Source: Actinomycetospora corticicola
GTDB taxonomy: Bacteria; Actinomycetota; Actinomycetes; Mycobacteriales; Pseudonocardiaceae
Length of the DNA stretch: 64,000 nucleotides
NCBI RefSeq assembly: GCF_013409505.1
Contig: NZ_JACCBN010000001.1
Span: forward strand, 5,270,001 to 5,334,000
Direction of reading: 5' to 3'
Position 1 is the stretch's first letter; each line of letters begins with the position of its first letter. A program made the translations under genes and the position numbers. Of this stretch, positions 1 to 9,200 are shown piece by piece. The notes under the pieces were generated by a model that had not been told where the DNA came from, made no database searches, and saw only the letters and a program-made list of their open reading frames with translations.

Positions 1-111
1 GGCCCGCTGCGCGACGCGGATCCGCCGACCCACCGCGCGATCCGGGACATCCTCGACGGGGCGAGCAGCACCGAGGGCGAGCGCCCGTTCCGCCTGACCT
101 GTGTAGGGTGA
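1..111 (+). CDS. C-terminal end of an unidentified protein (truncated by window edge)
   Basis: Reading frame 1 is open from the window edge to TGA at 109-111 and gives 36 residues ending in RPFRLTCVG. Nearly every third codon position is G or C, the genome's coding signature, so this is very likely the true end of a gene. The fragment is too short to assign to a family. Its stop codon overlaps the putative -10 box of the following leader peptide, so the promoter of the DAHP synthase unit would lie inside this gene. Confidence 0.6.
   Translation, partial: GPLRDADPPTHRAIRDILDGASSTEGERPFRLTCVG
104..109 (+). promoter_or_regulatory. putative -10 box (TAGGGT) of a leaderless transcript
   Basis: TAGGGT fits the actinobacterial TAnnnT -10 pattern and ends 7 nt before the GTG at 117. 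The same spacing occurs before many start codons in this window, so the leader peptide could be translated from the very 5' end of the RNA. No good -35 is visible. An AGGG at 105-108 could alternatively act as a ribosome binding site. Confidence 0.4.
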
Positions 112-116
112 CCTCC

Positions 117-182
117 GTGCAGCGCTGGTACCGGTTTACGTGCTCGGCCCGGGAGGGGTCGGCGGGTAGACCGCTGCGCTAG
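117..182 (+). CDS. putative aromatic leader peptide (attenuator), 21 aa
   Basis: GTG at 117 opens a 21-codon frame closed by TAG at 180-182. Codons 4, 5 and 7 are TGG, TAC and TTT, giving Trp-Tyr-Arg-Phe, so all three aromatic amino acids, the end products controlled by DAHP synthase, fall within four codons. TTT is a rare codon here. A hairpin (191-214) follows 8 nt after the stop, and the DAHP synthase start is 82 nt downstream. This is the layout of ribosome-mediated attenuation. What is seen is the frame, the codons and the hairpins; translation and control are inferred. Confidence 0.55.
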   Translation: MQRWYRFTCSAREGSAGRPLR

Positions 183-190
183 AGACCGTC

Positions 191-214
191 CCGCGAGCCG
201 TTCCCGGCTCGCGG
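191..214 (+). promoter_or_regulatory. leader hairpin upstream of DAHP synthase (possible attenuator)
   Basis: CCGCGAGCCG (191-200) pairs perfectly with CGGCTCGCGG (205-214) around a TTCC loop. No T-run follows, as is usual in this GC class. The 7-mer CCGGCTC of the 3' arm (204-210) recurs at 235-241, so the 5' arm could pair with either copy. A ribosome at the leader stop codon (180-182) would cover the start of the 5' arm. Confidence 0.5.
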
Positions 215-230
215 TCGACGACGGCGGATC

Positions 231-262
231 GGGTCCGGCTCCTCCGAGAGCCCAGGAGACCC
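231..262 (+). promoter_or_regulatory. stem that can mask the DAHP synthase ribosome binding site
   Basis: GGGTC (231-235) pairs with GACCC (258-262) and TCCT (240-243) pairs with AGGA (254-257), with a CGGC bulge at 236-239. AGGA/G at 254-258 is the ribosome binding site for the ATG at 265, so this fold would hide it. Pairing of 195-200 with 236-241 would break the fold, offering a translational switch. Inferred by eye only. Confidence 0.35.
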
Positions 263-264
263 CG

Positions 265-1326
265 ATGACCACCCTGCTTGAGACCGCGCCGCTCGACGGC
301 GCGCGTACGGCCGCGGTGACGCCGCTGCCGTCGCCCGCCCTGCTGCGCCACGAGCTGCCCGCGTCCGAGGCCGTCGCCGCCTCCGTGCGCCGCGGCCGCG
401 CGGGCGCCGAGGCGATCCTGCGCGGCGAGGACGACCGCCTCCTCGTCGTCGTCGGCCCGTGCTCGATCCACGACGTCGACGCCGCGCGCGAGTACGGCGC
501 CCGGCTCGCCGCCGAGGCGGAGCGGCACGCCGACCGGCTCCACGTCGTGATGCGCACCTACTTCGAGAAGCCACGCTCGACCGTGGGCTGGAAGGGCCTG
601 ATCAACGACCCGGGGCTGGACGGCTCCTTCGACGTCGCGCGCGGTCTGCGGACCGCCCGGTCGCTGATGCTCGACCTGGCGGAGCTGGGCCTGCCGCTGG
701 GCTGCGAGTTCCTCGACCCGATCACCCCGCAGTACCTCGCGGACCTCGTCTCCTGGGGCTCGATCGGGGCGCGGACCGCGGCGAGCCAGGTCCACCGCCA
801 GCTCGCGAGCGGCCTGTCGATGCCGATCGGGATCAAGAACGGCACCGACGGCGACGTCGGGGTGGCCGTCGACGCGGTCGGCGCGGCGGGCGCACCGCAC
901 GCGTTCATGGGCGTCACGCCCGAGGGGCTCGCGGGCCTCATCACCACCACCGGCAACCCGGACGCGCACCTGATCCTGCGCGGCGGCTCCGCCGGCACCA
1001 ACTACGACGCGGCGTCCGTCGCGGCGGCGTGCACCGCGCTGACGGCGAAGGGCCACGCGGGCCGGGTGGTGGTCGACGCGAGCCACGGCAACTCCGGCAA
1101 GGACCACCGGCGTCAGCCCGCCGTCGTCGCGGACCTGGCCGAGCAGCGCGCCGCGGGCGGGCCGGTGGCCGGCGTGATGATCGAGAGCTTCCTCGTCGAG
1201 GGGCGCCAGGAAATCGGCCCGGACATGGTGCGCGGGTGCAGCGTGACCGACGGCTGCGTCGGGTGGGGGACGACGGTGGAGCTGTTGGACACGCTCGCCG
1301 CGGCCGCAGCGGTGGCCCACCGCTGA
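265..1326 (+). CDS. aroG: 3-deoxy-7-phosphoheptulonate (DAHP) synthase, class I
   Basis: Condenses phosphoenolpyruvate with erythrose 4-phosphate, the first step of the shikimate pathway. The 353 residues match the usual length of the class I (AroF/G/H) enzymes. Visible motifs: VVGPCSIHD at 62-70 with the metal-binding Cys66, RTYFEKPRSTVGWKG at 97-111, KNGTDG at 191-196, RGG at 239-241 and DASHGNSGKDH at 271-281. The ATG is preceded by AGGAG at a good distance, and the N-terminus is about 30 residues of low conservation. The gene stands alone but follows a leader peptide rich in aromatic codons, so expression probably responds to aromatic amino acids. An AGCGGTGG-C-CCACCGCT hairpin covers its stop codon. 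Confidence 0.95.
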   Translation: MTTLLETAPLDGARTAAVTPLPSPALLRHELPASEAVAASVRRGRAGAEAILRGEDDRLLVVVGPCSIHDVDAAREYGARLAAEAERHADRLHVVMRTYFEKPRSTVGWKGLINDPGLDGSFDVARGLRTARSLMLDLAELGLPLGCEFLDPITPQYLADLVSWGSIGARTAASQVHRQLASGLSMPIGIKNGTDGDVGVAVDAVGAAGAPHAFMGVTPEGLAGLITTTGNPDAHLILRGGSAGTNYDAASVAAACTALTAKGHAGRVVVDASHGNSGKDHRRQPAVVADLAEQRAAGGPVAGVMIESFLVEGRQEIGPDMVRGCSVTDGCVGWGTTVELLDTLAAAAAVAHR

Positions 1327-1373
1327 CGCCGGGCGTGCACCGTGGGCCACCGCTGACGGCGGAGCCCGGGCTC
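1308..1373 (+). terminator. hairpins at the 3' end of aroG
   Basis: A perfect stem AGCGGTGG/CCACCGCT (1308-1324) ends on the stop codon, a partial copy of it follows at 1343-1355, and the 12-bp palindrome GAGCCCGGGCTC lies at 1362-1373. There is no T-tract. Together these probably end aroG transcription. Confidence 0.4.
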
Positions 1374-1444
1374 TGCACCGATTCCGTGACGCATGCCCGG
1401 GTGGGAAGCGCCATCGACGTGGAACCGGTCCGGGCTGACCGTTC

Positions 1445-1450
1445 TACGAT
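1445..1450 (+). promoter_or_regulatory. -10 box of leaderless mutA promoter
   Basis: TACGAT fits TAnnnT and is followed by exactly 7 nt and the ATG at 1458; there is no ribosome binding site in those 7 nt. This argues for a leaderless mutAB mRNA. Confidence 0.5.
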
Positions 1451-1457
1451 CCCGCGC

Positions 1458-3347
1458 ATGACTGCACCGGAGGCGCCCGAGGAGCTCGTGCTCGCCGGCG
1501 AGTTCGAGACGCCGGCGCGGGACGCGTGGCGGGAACTCGTCGCGGGCGTGCTCGCGAAGTCGGGGCGCGAGGTCGACGCGGCCGACGCCGAGCGGGCGAT
1601 CGCGACCGCCACCGACGACGGCTTCGAGATCGCCGCGCTCTACACCGCGCAGGACGCGCCCGGTGTCCCGACCGGGGCGCCGGGACTCCCGCCGTTCACG
1701 CGGGCGTCGCGGCCCGAGGGGCACGTCGCCGACGGCTGGTACCGACGGCAGCGGCACGCGCTCACCGACCTGGGGTCGGCCCACGACGTGGTGATGGCCG
1801 AGCTGGAGAACGGCGTCTCCTCGCTCTGGCTGGTGCTCGGGGAGGCCGGCGGGCCGGACGTCGACGCGCTGCCGCGGCTCCTGGAGGGCGTGTTCCTCGA
1901 CCTCGCCCCGGTCGCGCTCGAGGCCGGCCGCGACACCCCGGACGCCGCCGCGACCCTGCTGCGGCTGGCGGCCGAGAACGGCGTGACGACGGCGCTCGGC
2001 GGCTCGCTCGGCTACGACCCGCTGCTGGCCCGGACCCGTGGCGGGGAACCGCTGACCGACGCGTACCGGGAGAAGCTGGTCGAGCACGCCCGGACCGCCG
2101 CGGAGCAGCACCCGCACCTCGCCACCGTCGTCGCCGACGGCCTGCCCCATCACGAGGCGGGCGGTTCCGACGGCCAGGAGCTCGGCGCCACCCTGGCCGC
2201 CGGCGTCCACGCGGTGCGCCTGCTGAACGACGCCGGGCTGTCGGTCGACGACGCCTTCGCCCGCGTCGAGTTCCGGCTCGCCGCGACGGCCGACCAGTTC
2301 GCCACGCTCGCCAAGCTGCGCGCCGCCCGCCGCTGCTGGGACCGGATCGGCTCGGTCGCGGGGGCCTCGGAGTCGGCCCGCGCGCTGCGCACCCACGCCG
2401 TGACCTCCCCGGCGATGCTCACCGGCCGCGACCCGTGGGTGAACATCCTGCGCACCACGGTCGCCGCGGTCGGGGCCGGCCTCGGCGGCGCGGACGCCGT
2501 CACCGTCCTGCCGTTCGACTCGGTCCTCGGCCTGCCCGACGACTTCTCCCGCCGCGTCGCCCGCAACACCCAGGCGCTGCTGCTCGAGGAGTCCCACCTC
2601 GCGCACGTCATCGACCCGGCGGGCGGCTCCTGGTACGTCGAGTCGCTCACCGACGCCCTCGCCCACGCCGCGTGGGACGTCTTCACCGGCATCGAGCGCG
2701 ACGGGGGCATCGAGAGCGTTCTCGACGACGGGTCGCTCGCCTCGGCCCTCGAGGAGACCTGGACCGCGCGCGCCGACCGGATCGCGCACCGCACGGACCC
2801 GATCACCGGGGTCAGCGAGTTCCCGAACCTGCACGAGACCCTGCCGACCCGGGAGCACCCCCTATCGGCGTACTCGGTTGCTCTGTCGGGAACGGGGGAC
2901 GCGCAGGGCGGTCTGCCGCGGCGGCGCTACGCGCAGGTCTTCGAGGACCTGCGCGACCGGGCCGACGCCGCCTCCGAGCGCCCGACCGCCTTCCTGGCCA
3001 CCGTCGGCGCGCTCGCGCAGTACACCGCGCGGCTGTCGTTCGCGACGAACCTGCTGCACGCCGGCGGCATCGACATCACCGAGGGCCCCGGGGGCACCGA
3101 CCTCGACGAGATCGTGTCCGCGTTCCGCTCGGCCGGGACGTCCGTGGCCGTGATCGCGTCGTCGGACAAGGTCTACGCCGAGCACGCGGCGCCGCTGGCC
3201 CGGGCGCTGGCCGACGCCGGCGCGACCCGGATCGTGCTGGCCGGGTCGCCGAAGACGCTGTCGGACGACGCCCTCACCGGGTACCTCTACACCGGGTGTG
3301 ACGCCGCGGCGCTGCTGACCGACCTGCTCGACGAGCTGGGAGCCTGA
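1458..3347 (+). CDS. mutA: methylmalonyl-CoA mutase small subunit
   Basis: Non-catalytic beta chain of the adenosylcobalamin-dependent mutase that interconverts methylmalonyl-CoA and succinyl-CoA. At 629 residues it has the normal length: a TIM-barrel part (about 60-450) similar to MutB, then a degenerate B12-like domain that lacks the DxHxxG cobalamin motif. The start is placed at 1458 because the open frame upstream has no coding bias and a TACGAT box sits 7 nt before this ATG. mutB follows 3 nt after the stop, so the two are co-transcribed. Odd point: residues about 467-479, between the barrel and the C-terminal domain, are encoded by a short sequence that recurs upstream of the thiolase at 59.6 kb. 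Confidence 0.95.
   Translation: MTAPEAPEELVLAGEFETPARDAWRELVAGVLAKSGREVDAADAERAIATATDDGFEIAALYTAQDAPGVPTGAPGLPPFTRASRPEGHVADGWYRRQRHALTDLGSAHDVVMAELENGVSSLWLVLGEAGGPDVDALPRLLEGVFLDLAPVALEAGRDTPDAAATLLRLAAENGVTTALGGSLGYDPLLARTRGGEPLTDAYREKLVEHARTAAEQHPHLATVVADGLPHHEAGGSDGQELGATLAAGVHAVRLLNDAGLSVDDAFARVEFRLAATADQFATLAKLRAARRCWDRIGSVAGASESARALRTHAVTSPAMLTGRDPWVNILRTTVAAVGAGLGGADAVTVLPFDSVLGLPDDFSRRVARNTQALLLEESHLAHVIDPAGGSWYVESLTDALAHAAWDVFTGIERDGGIESVLDDGSLASALEETWTARADRIAHRTDPITGVSEFPNLHETLPTREHPLSAYSVALSGTGDAQGGLPRRRYAQVFEDLRDRADAASERPTAFLATVGALAQYTARLSFATNLLHAGGIDITEGPGGTDLDEIVSAFRSAGTSVAVIASSDKVYAEHAAPLARALADAGATRIVLAGSPKTLSDDALTGYLYTGCDAAALLTDLLDELGA
2857..2892 (+). repeat. short dispersed repeat inside mutA
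   Basis: ACCCCCTATCGGCGT (2857-2871) and CTCTGTCGGGAA (2881-2892) are identical to 59599-59613 and 59625-59636, where the spacer is 11 instead of 9 nt. Here the element lies in frame in the linker before the C-terminal domain of MutA. Confidence 0.5.
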
Positions 3348-3350
3348 ACC

Positions 3351-5555
3351 ATGAGCATCGGATCGTTCGCCGACGTCGAGCTCGGCACGCCCTCCGGCGA
3401 GGGCGACTGGACCGCCGCCCTGCAGGAGGCGACCGGCAAGGACGCCGACGACCTGCTCTGGGAGACCCCCGAGGGCATCGGCGTCAAGCCGCTCTACACC
3501 GCCGCCGACACCGAGGGCCTCGACTTCCTGGAGACCCTCCCCGGGCTCCCGCCGTTCCTGCGCGGGCCCTACCCGACGATGTACCGGACGCAGCCGTGGA
3601 CGGTGCGCCAGTACGCCGGGTTCTCCACCGCGAAGGAGTCGAACGCCTTCTACCGGCGCAACCTCGCGGCGGGACAGAAGGGGCTGTCGGTCGCCTTCGA
3701 CCTGCCGACCCACCGCGGGTACGACTCGGACAACCCTCGGGTGTCCGGCGACGTCGGCATGGCGGGCGTGTCGATCGACTCGATCCTCGACATGCGGCAG
3801 CTCTTCGACGGCATCCCGCTGGACCGGATGTCGGTGTCGATGACCATGAACGGGGCCGTGCTCCCCGTGATGGCGCTCTACGTGGCCGCGGCCGAGGAGC
3901 AGGGCGTCGCGCCCGAGCAGCTCGCCGGGACCATCCAGAACGACATCCTCAAGGAGTTCATGGTCCGCAACACCTACATCTACCCGCCCGAGCCGTCGAT
4001 GCAGATCATCTCGGACATCTTCGCGTTCACCTCGCAGAAGATGCCGAAGTTCAACTCGATCTCCATCTCCGGCTACCACATCCAGGAGGCCGGGGCCTCG
4101 GCCGACCTGGAGCTCGCGTACACCCTCGCCGACGGCGTGGAGTACCTGCGGGCCGGGCGGGACGCCGGGCTCGACGTCGACAGGTTCGCGCCGCGCCTGT
4201 CGTTCTTCTGGGGCATCGGCATGAACTACTTCATGGAGATCGCCAAGATGCGGGCCGCGCGCCTGCTCTGGGCCAAGCTCGTGAAGGGCTTCGGCGCGAA
4301 GAACGACAAGTCGCTGTCGCTGCGGACCCACTCGCAGACCTCGGGCTGGTCGCTGACGGCGCAGGACGTCTACAACAACGTCGTCCGCACCTGCATCGAG
4401 GCGATGGCGGCCACGCAGGGCCACACGCAGTCGCTGCACACCAACGCCCTCGACGAGGCACTGGCGCTGCCCACCGACTTCTCCGCCCGGATCGCCCGCA
4501 ACACCCAGCTGCTGCTCCAGCAGGAGTCGGGGACGACGCGGACCGTGGACCCGTGGGGCGGCTCGGCCTACGTCGAGCGCCTCACCCGCGAGCTCGCGGG
4601 CCGGGCATGGGCGCACATCGAGGAGGTCGAGAACACCGGCGGGATGGCGAAGGCCATCGACGAGGGCCTCCCGAAGATGCGCATCGAGGAGGCGGCCGCC
4701 CGCACCCAGGCGCGCATCGACTCCGGCCGCCAGGCGCTGGTCGGGGTGAACAAGTACCCGCTGCTCGGCGGCGAGGACGTCGAGGTGCTCAAGGTCGACA
4801 ACGCCGACGTGCTGCGCCAGCAGGTCGCGCGACTCGCCGACCTGCGGTCCGAGCGCGACGGTGCGGCTGTGGAGTCGGCGCTGAACGCGCTGACGAACGC
4901 GGCCTCCGAGGCCGCCGAGGGCAAGCGCGGCTCCGACCTCGACGGCAACCTGCTCAAGCTCGCGATCGACGCGGCCCGCGTGCACGCCTCGGTGGGCGAG
5001 ATCTCCGACGCGCTGGAGAAGGTCTACGGCCGGCACCGCTCGGACGTCCGGACGATCTCCGGGGTCTACCGTGACGAGGTGGGCGAGAACTCGGCGGTCG
5101 AGCAGGCCCGGTCCGCGGCCACGGCGTTCGAGGAGGCCGAGGGTCGTCGGCCGCGCATCCTGGTCGCCAAGATGGGCCAGGACGGTCACGACCGCGGCCA
5201 GAAGGTCATCGCCACCGCGTTCGCCGACCTCGGCTTCGACGTCGACGTGGGCCCGCTGTTCCAGACCCCCGAGGAGGTCGCGCGCCAGGCCGTCGAGGCC
5301 GACGTGCATGTCGTCGGGGTGTCGTCGCTCGCCGCCGGGCACCTCACGCTGGTGCCGGCGCTGCGCGACGCGCTGGCCGAGCTGGGCGCGGAGGAGATCC
5401 TCATCGTGGCCGGCGGGGTCATCCCGCCGGGCGACTACGACGAGCTCTACGCCGGGGGCGCGGCCGCGATCTTCGGTCCGGGCACCGTGATCGCGGAGGC
5501 GGCGCAGGAGCTGCTGGGTCAGTTGTCGACCAAGTTGGGCCACTCCGCGTCCTGA
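3351..5555 (+). CDS. mutB: methylmalonyl-CoA mutase large (catalytic) subunit
   Basis: Catalytic alpha chain, 734 residues, the standard length. The N-terminal two thirds is the substrate-binding TIM barrel (for example [11 protein letters not shown] and the [11 protein letters not shown] stretch). The C-terminal Rossmann domain carries the cobalamin motif DGHDRG at 611-616 with the axial ligand His613, followed by conserved [10 protein letters not shown] and GGVIPPGDY. The ATG lies 3 nt after the mutA stop, overlapping its operon. The reactivating chaperone meaB is not next, as in many genomes, but 4.7 kb away behind a helicase pair and a toxin-antitoxin module. The gene ends at a 49-bp repeat hairpin that probably terminates it. 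Confidence 0.97.
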   Translation: MSIGSFADVELGTPSGEGDWTAALQEATGKDADDLLWETPEGIGVKPLYTAADTEGLDFLETLPGLPPFLRGPYPTMYRTQPWTVRQYAGFSTAKESNAFYRRNLAAGQKGLSVAFDLPTHRGYDSDNPRVSGDVGMAGVSIDSILDMRQLFDGIPLDRMSVSMTMNGAVLPVMALYVAAAEEQGVAPEQLAGTIQNDILKEFMVRNTYIYPPEPSMQIISDIFAFTSQKMPKFNSISISGYHIQEAGASADLELAYTLADGVEYLRAGRDAGLDVDRFAPRLSFFWGIGMNYFMEIAKMRAARLLWAKLVKGFGAKNDKSLSLRTHSQTSGWSLTAQDVYNNVVRTCIEAMAATQGHTQSLHTNALDEALALPTDFSARIARNTQLLLQQESGTTRTVDPWGGSAYVERLTRELAGRAWAHIEEVENTGGMAKAIDEGLPKMRIEEAAARTQARIDSGRQALVGVNKYPLLGGEDVEVLKVDNADVLRQQVARLADLRSERDGAAVESALNALTNAASEAAEGKRGSDLDGNLLKLAIDAARVHASVGEISDALEKVYGRHRSDVRTISGVYRDEVGENSAVEQARSAATAFEEAEGRRPRILVAKMGQDGHDRGQKVIATAFADLGFDVDVGPLFQTPEEVARQAVEADVHVVGVSSLAAGHLTLVPALRDALAELGAEEILIVAGGVIPPGDYDELYAGGAAAIFGPGTVIAEAAQELLGQLSTKLGHSAS

Positions 5556-5564
5556 CCCCTTCCG

Positions 5565-5613
5565 CGTGAGGGGAACCCTCGTGCCACAAGAGCGCTCGGA
5601 TCTTCCCCTCACG
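5565..5613. repeat. 49-bp palindromic repeat, family R1, copy 1
   Basis: Arms CGTGAGGGGAA (5565-5575) and TTCCCCTCACG (5603-5613) enclose CCACAAGAGCG. The copy at 28013-28061 has the same length and matches at about 44 of 49 positions, including the non-pairing centre. It lies 10 nt after mutB, facing a convergent gene, and probably also terminates transcription. Confidence 0.75.
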
Positions 5614-5635
5614 GCGGGGCGGGCGCGCCCTTCGT

Positions 5636-5697
5636 GCCGAGACGTACATCAGGCAGGTCCCGCGGCGTCGGGACCTGCCTGATGTGGCTCTCGCGGG
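5636..5697. repeat. 62-bp palindromic repeat, family R2, copy 1
   Basis: A 16-bp perfect stem ACATCAGGCAGGTCCC (5646-5661)/5670-5685 flanked by GAG and CTCTCGCGG. Related copies of the same length lie at 19246, 19329 and 46198, each in a gap between genes. In this copy the stem is perfect. Confidence 0.7.
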
Positions 5698-5760
5698 GCG
5701 ACGCGACCCGGCCTGTGGGGTGCGGGCCGAGAGCAGCTCGCGGGGCGACGCGACCCGGCC
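5690..5760. repeat. 24-bp direct repeat pair
   Basis: A 24-base unit beginning CTCGCGGGGCGACGCG is present identically at 5690-5713 and 5737-5760. The first copy overlaps the right edge of repeat R2 and the second ends just before the stop of the minus-strand gene at 5763. It suggests local duplication at this repeat cluster. Confidence 0.6.
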
Positions 5761-5762
5761 GG

Positions 5763-6215
5763 TCAGGTGCTGGCCGAGAACAACCGGACGAGGGCCGACC
5801 CGACGTCCGGGAACGTCTCGACGACGTCCCCGCCGACCTTGTCGCGCAACGCGGGCGACCCGCCGTCGAGGGCCACGACGACCAGGTCCAGATCGGTCTC
5901 GCCGAGCACGAGGACGTCGTCGCGCCCCGGTGCTTCGCGCCAGAGCCGGTTCATCTCCACGAGGCCCTGCCAGAACCCGCCCGGGCCCGGTGCGGCTCGG
6001 GTCGGAGCGCTGCCGTAGAGCACGAGCCCGTCGTGGTCGAGGCCGTCGCACCGACGCAGGAGCGCCGCGCACGCCTCGGGCAGCTCGGCGCCGAACTCCG
6101 CGCGCAGGGCGGCCCGCGCCGTGGCGATCCGGTCGGCGTCGGCACCCGGCTGCACCGTCTCGCCGGCGGACCGTTGCGCGGCGATCACCCGCGCGACGGC
6201 CTCGTCGGGGGTCAC
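5763..6215 (-). CDS. YrhA-like (SMI1/KNR4, SUKH-type) protein
   Basis: 150 residues. The stretch LPEACAALLRRCDGLDHDGLVLYGSA is the pattern of YrhA-type members of the SMI1/KNR4 superfamily, small alpha/beta proteins with no known catalytic role; some relatives are immunity proteins. The longer open frame upstream is a shadow of the helicase. The GTG start at 6215 overlaps the helicase stop (GTGA), so the two are translationally coupled and belong to one operon. No toxin or polymorphic-toxin gene is near, so a role beside the helicase is more likely than immunity. Family placement is by eye. Confidence 0.7.
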   Translation of the reverse strand: MTPDEAVARVIAAQRSAGETVQPGADADRIATARAALRAEFGAELPEACAALLRRCDGLDHDGLVLYGSAPTRAAPGPGGFWQGLVEMNRLWREAPGRDDVLVLGETDLDLVVVALDGGSPALRDKVGGDVVETFPDVGSALVRLFSAST

Positions 6216-9200
6216 GACACGAGCGCCCGGATGTCGTCGGCACTGAGCCCGGCGGCGAACGCCGCGCCGTCGTCGAGGACCCCGGCGGTGAGTTCGGCCT
6301 TCCGCTGCGCGAGCGCCCGGACCTTCTCCTCGATCGTGTCCCGGCTGATGAGCCGGTAGACCATCACCGTGCGGTCCTGCCCGATGCGGTGCGTGCGGTC
6401 GATCGCCTGGGCCTCGGTGGCGGGGTTCCACCACGGGTCGAGCAGGAAGCAGTAGTCGGCCTGGGTCAGGTTCAGGCCGAACCCGCCGGCCTTGAGACTG
6501 ATCAGGAACACCGGGGCGTCGCCGTCGGTGAACCCGGCGATCGCCGATGCCCGGTCGCGGGTGGTGCCGTCGAGGTAGGCGTACGGGATGCCCGCCGCCT
6601 CCAGGGCCTCCCGCACGTGGGTCAGGAACCCGGTGAACTGGCTGAACACCAGCGCACGGTGCCCGCCCCCGATGACGTCGGCGAGCTGCTCGACGAGCAG
6701 GTCGATCTTCGCCGAACCGCCGGCACCGTCCTCCCCGACCAGGGCGGGGTGCAGGCTCAGCTGCCGCAGCTTCGTGATCGACGCGAGGATCGCGATGCGG
6801 TTGTCGTCAACGTCGTCGAGCAGCTGCAGGATCCGGGCCCGTTCGCGTTGCAGGATCCGCTGGTAGAGCCGCTGGTGGGCCGGGGCGAGCTCCACGGGCA
6901 GGACCTGTTCCTGCTTCGGCGGGAGGTCGGGCGCGACCTGTTCCTTCGTGCGCCGCAGCACCAGGGGGCGGATGCGGCGGCGCAACCGCGCGAGCAGCTC
7001 CGCGTCACCCTTCTCGATGGGCTTGGCGAACGTCTCCCGGAACTGCTCGGAGTTCGGGAAGAGCCCGGGCGCGGTGATCGAGAGCAGCGACCACAGCTCC
7101 ATCAGGTCGTTCTCCATCGGCGTGCCCGTGATCGCGATCTTGACGGGCGCCCCGACCTTGCGGGCGCAGAGGTAGACCTTCGAGCGCCGGTTCTTGAGGA
7201 ACTGCGCCTCGTCGAAGAGCAGAGTCGACCATCCGATCCGCTCGTGCGCCTCCGCGTCGAGCCGGAACAGCGTGTACGAGGTGACGACGACGTCGGCGCC
7301 CGCCACGACGGTCTCCAGGTCCTGCCCCCGCCGGCGCAACGTGTCGGTGAGCGCCACGACCCGCAGACCGGGCGTGAACCGGGCGGCCTCGGCGGTCCAG
7401 TTCGGCACGACGCTGGTCGGCGCGACGATGAGCACCGGGCCCGTGTGCGGGTCGACCTCCCGGGCGTGCGCGAGCAGGGCGAGCGCCTGCACGGTCTTCC
7501 CGAGCCCCATGTCGTCGGCGAGCACGCCGCCCAGGCGGTGCCGCCACAGGAACGCGAGCCACTCGAAGCCGGCGCGCTGGTAGGGGCGCAGGTCGGCCCG
7601 TAGGTCGGACGGCACCGGCGCGGGATCGAGGGCGCCCGCGGCGAGGAGCCCGCCGACCTGCTCGCGCCACGCGTCGGCCTCCCGGGCGACGATGCCGAGC
7701 GCGGCCAGCTCCTCCCACCAGCCCGCCTGGTAGCGGCTGAGGCGGATCGGCCCGGCGGGACGTTCCTGCATCGCGCGCGCCTCGTCGATCAGCGCGCGCA
7801 GGGCGACCAGCTCGGGCTTCTCCAGGGAGAAGTAGGCGCCGTCGGGCAGCAGGAGGTGGGAGCGGCCCTTCGCGAGGGCCGCGAACACGTCGCTGAACGG
7901 GACCTCCTGGCCCTCGGCGCTGATGGTGATCCCGAGGTCGAACCAGTCGTTGCCCTCGTCGGACTCCGTGGTCGACACGTCGATGGTCAGCTCGTCGCCG
8001 ACCTCGCGGTAGCGGGCCGGTTCGCCGGACCGCTCGACCCGCAGCCCCGGGGTGTCCTCGAGGACCGGCAGCACCTCGGTGACGAACGCGGCCGTGAGGA
8101 GCTTGATGAGCCGGTGCGGCCCCGGGCCGTCGATGGGGCGGACCCGGAACCGTCGCCAGTCGACGGGCAGGTCGGCCAGGCGGTCCAGCATCGCCCGCTC
8201 GGCCGGGACGTCGCGGAACTCCTCGCCCGGAGCGGGCCGGTCGAGCGCGGCCCGGACGTCGGAGCCGCCGACGTCGTACGACCACTCCCAGGTCAGGGAC
8301 ACGGCGTGCTCGGCCGCGAACGTGGCCCGCAGGACGAGCACCGGCGGGCCGATCCGCGGCGGCGTGAACGCGCCGTCGGACGACGTGACGCCCCGGACCT
8401 CGGCCAGCCGGGACGCGTAGCGGGACCGGAACCGGGCGACCGCGTCGGCCGGGACGGCGATGTCGGTGCCGTCGAGCGCGGCCTGCCAGACGGCCCGGCT
8501 CACCGGCGAGTCGAGGCGGGCGAGTGCGAGGCGGCACGAGGCCGGCGCCAGGTTCTCGGCCGCGGAGACGGTGACGACGCCGTGCGCGACGTCCCCGCCG
8601 AGGAACGCGACGGGCCGGGCGTCGTCGTCCGGCTCGCCGTCGAACCGCAGCACGGGCCGGATCGCCAGAGCCCCGTCGTCGGGACCGCCGGTGACGTCGA
8701 GCTGCAGCGACGCGGACCCGCGCCGCGTGACCGGGCCGAGCCGGTGGCGGGACGGCAGGATCGCCAGGTCGGCCTCGGCGGCCGCGTCGAGCAGGGGCCA
8801 CAGGCGCGGACTCGCGATCTCCGCGAGGTCGATGACCTTCTCGTCGGCGCCGTAGCCGTAGTAGCGGTAGGGCGAGAACCCGGAGCCGGCCTGCGCCACG
8901 TGGTGGAGGAGGTAGAGCTCGCGCACGACCGCGAGCTGCTCCGGCCGGTGCTCGGCCTCGGCCGCGCCCTGCAGCATCCGGTTCCACTGCAGCCCGCCGT
9001 ACACCCAGCCCCGGGCCCCCGGACGCATCAGCCGCGCCATGAGCCCGCCCACGCCGTCCGGTGTCACCTCGATCGCCAGCGTGCCCGTGGCCGCGCGTGT
9101 CACGGGGCCGGACCCGAGCAGGGCGTCGAGCGCGAGCTCCCAGTCCGGCGTGCTCGGTGCGGCCGGGAGGGCCGGCACCGCGTGGAACGCCATCGCGGCC

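Noticed and set aside
136..1350. Long minus-strand frame opposite aroG
   Set aside because: Arg/Gly/Ala-rich composition without motifs; it is the antisense shadow of the DAHP synthase, common in such GC-rich DNA.
459..1457. N-terminal extension of MutA by 333 codons
   Set aside because: It overlaps aroG in another frame, has no mutase similarity, and a leaderless promoter fits ATG 1458.
2862..5612. 916-codon minus-strand frame opposite mutAB
   Set aside because: Shadow of the mutase genes: no domain, biased composition, while the plus-strand frames carry full catalytic motifs.
5700..5760. CRISPR-like direct repeats
   Set aside because: Only two units of 24 bases; no regular spacers and no cas genes.
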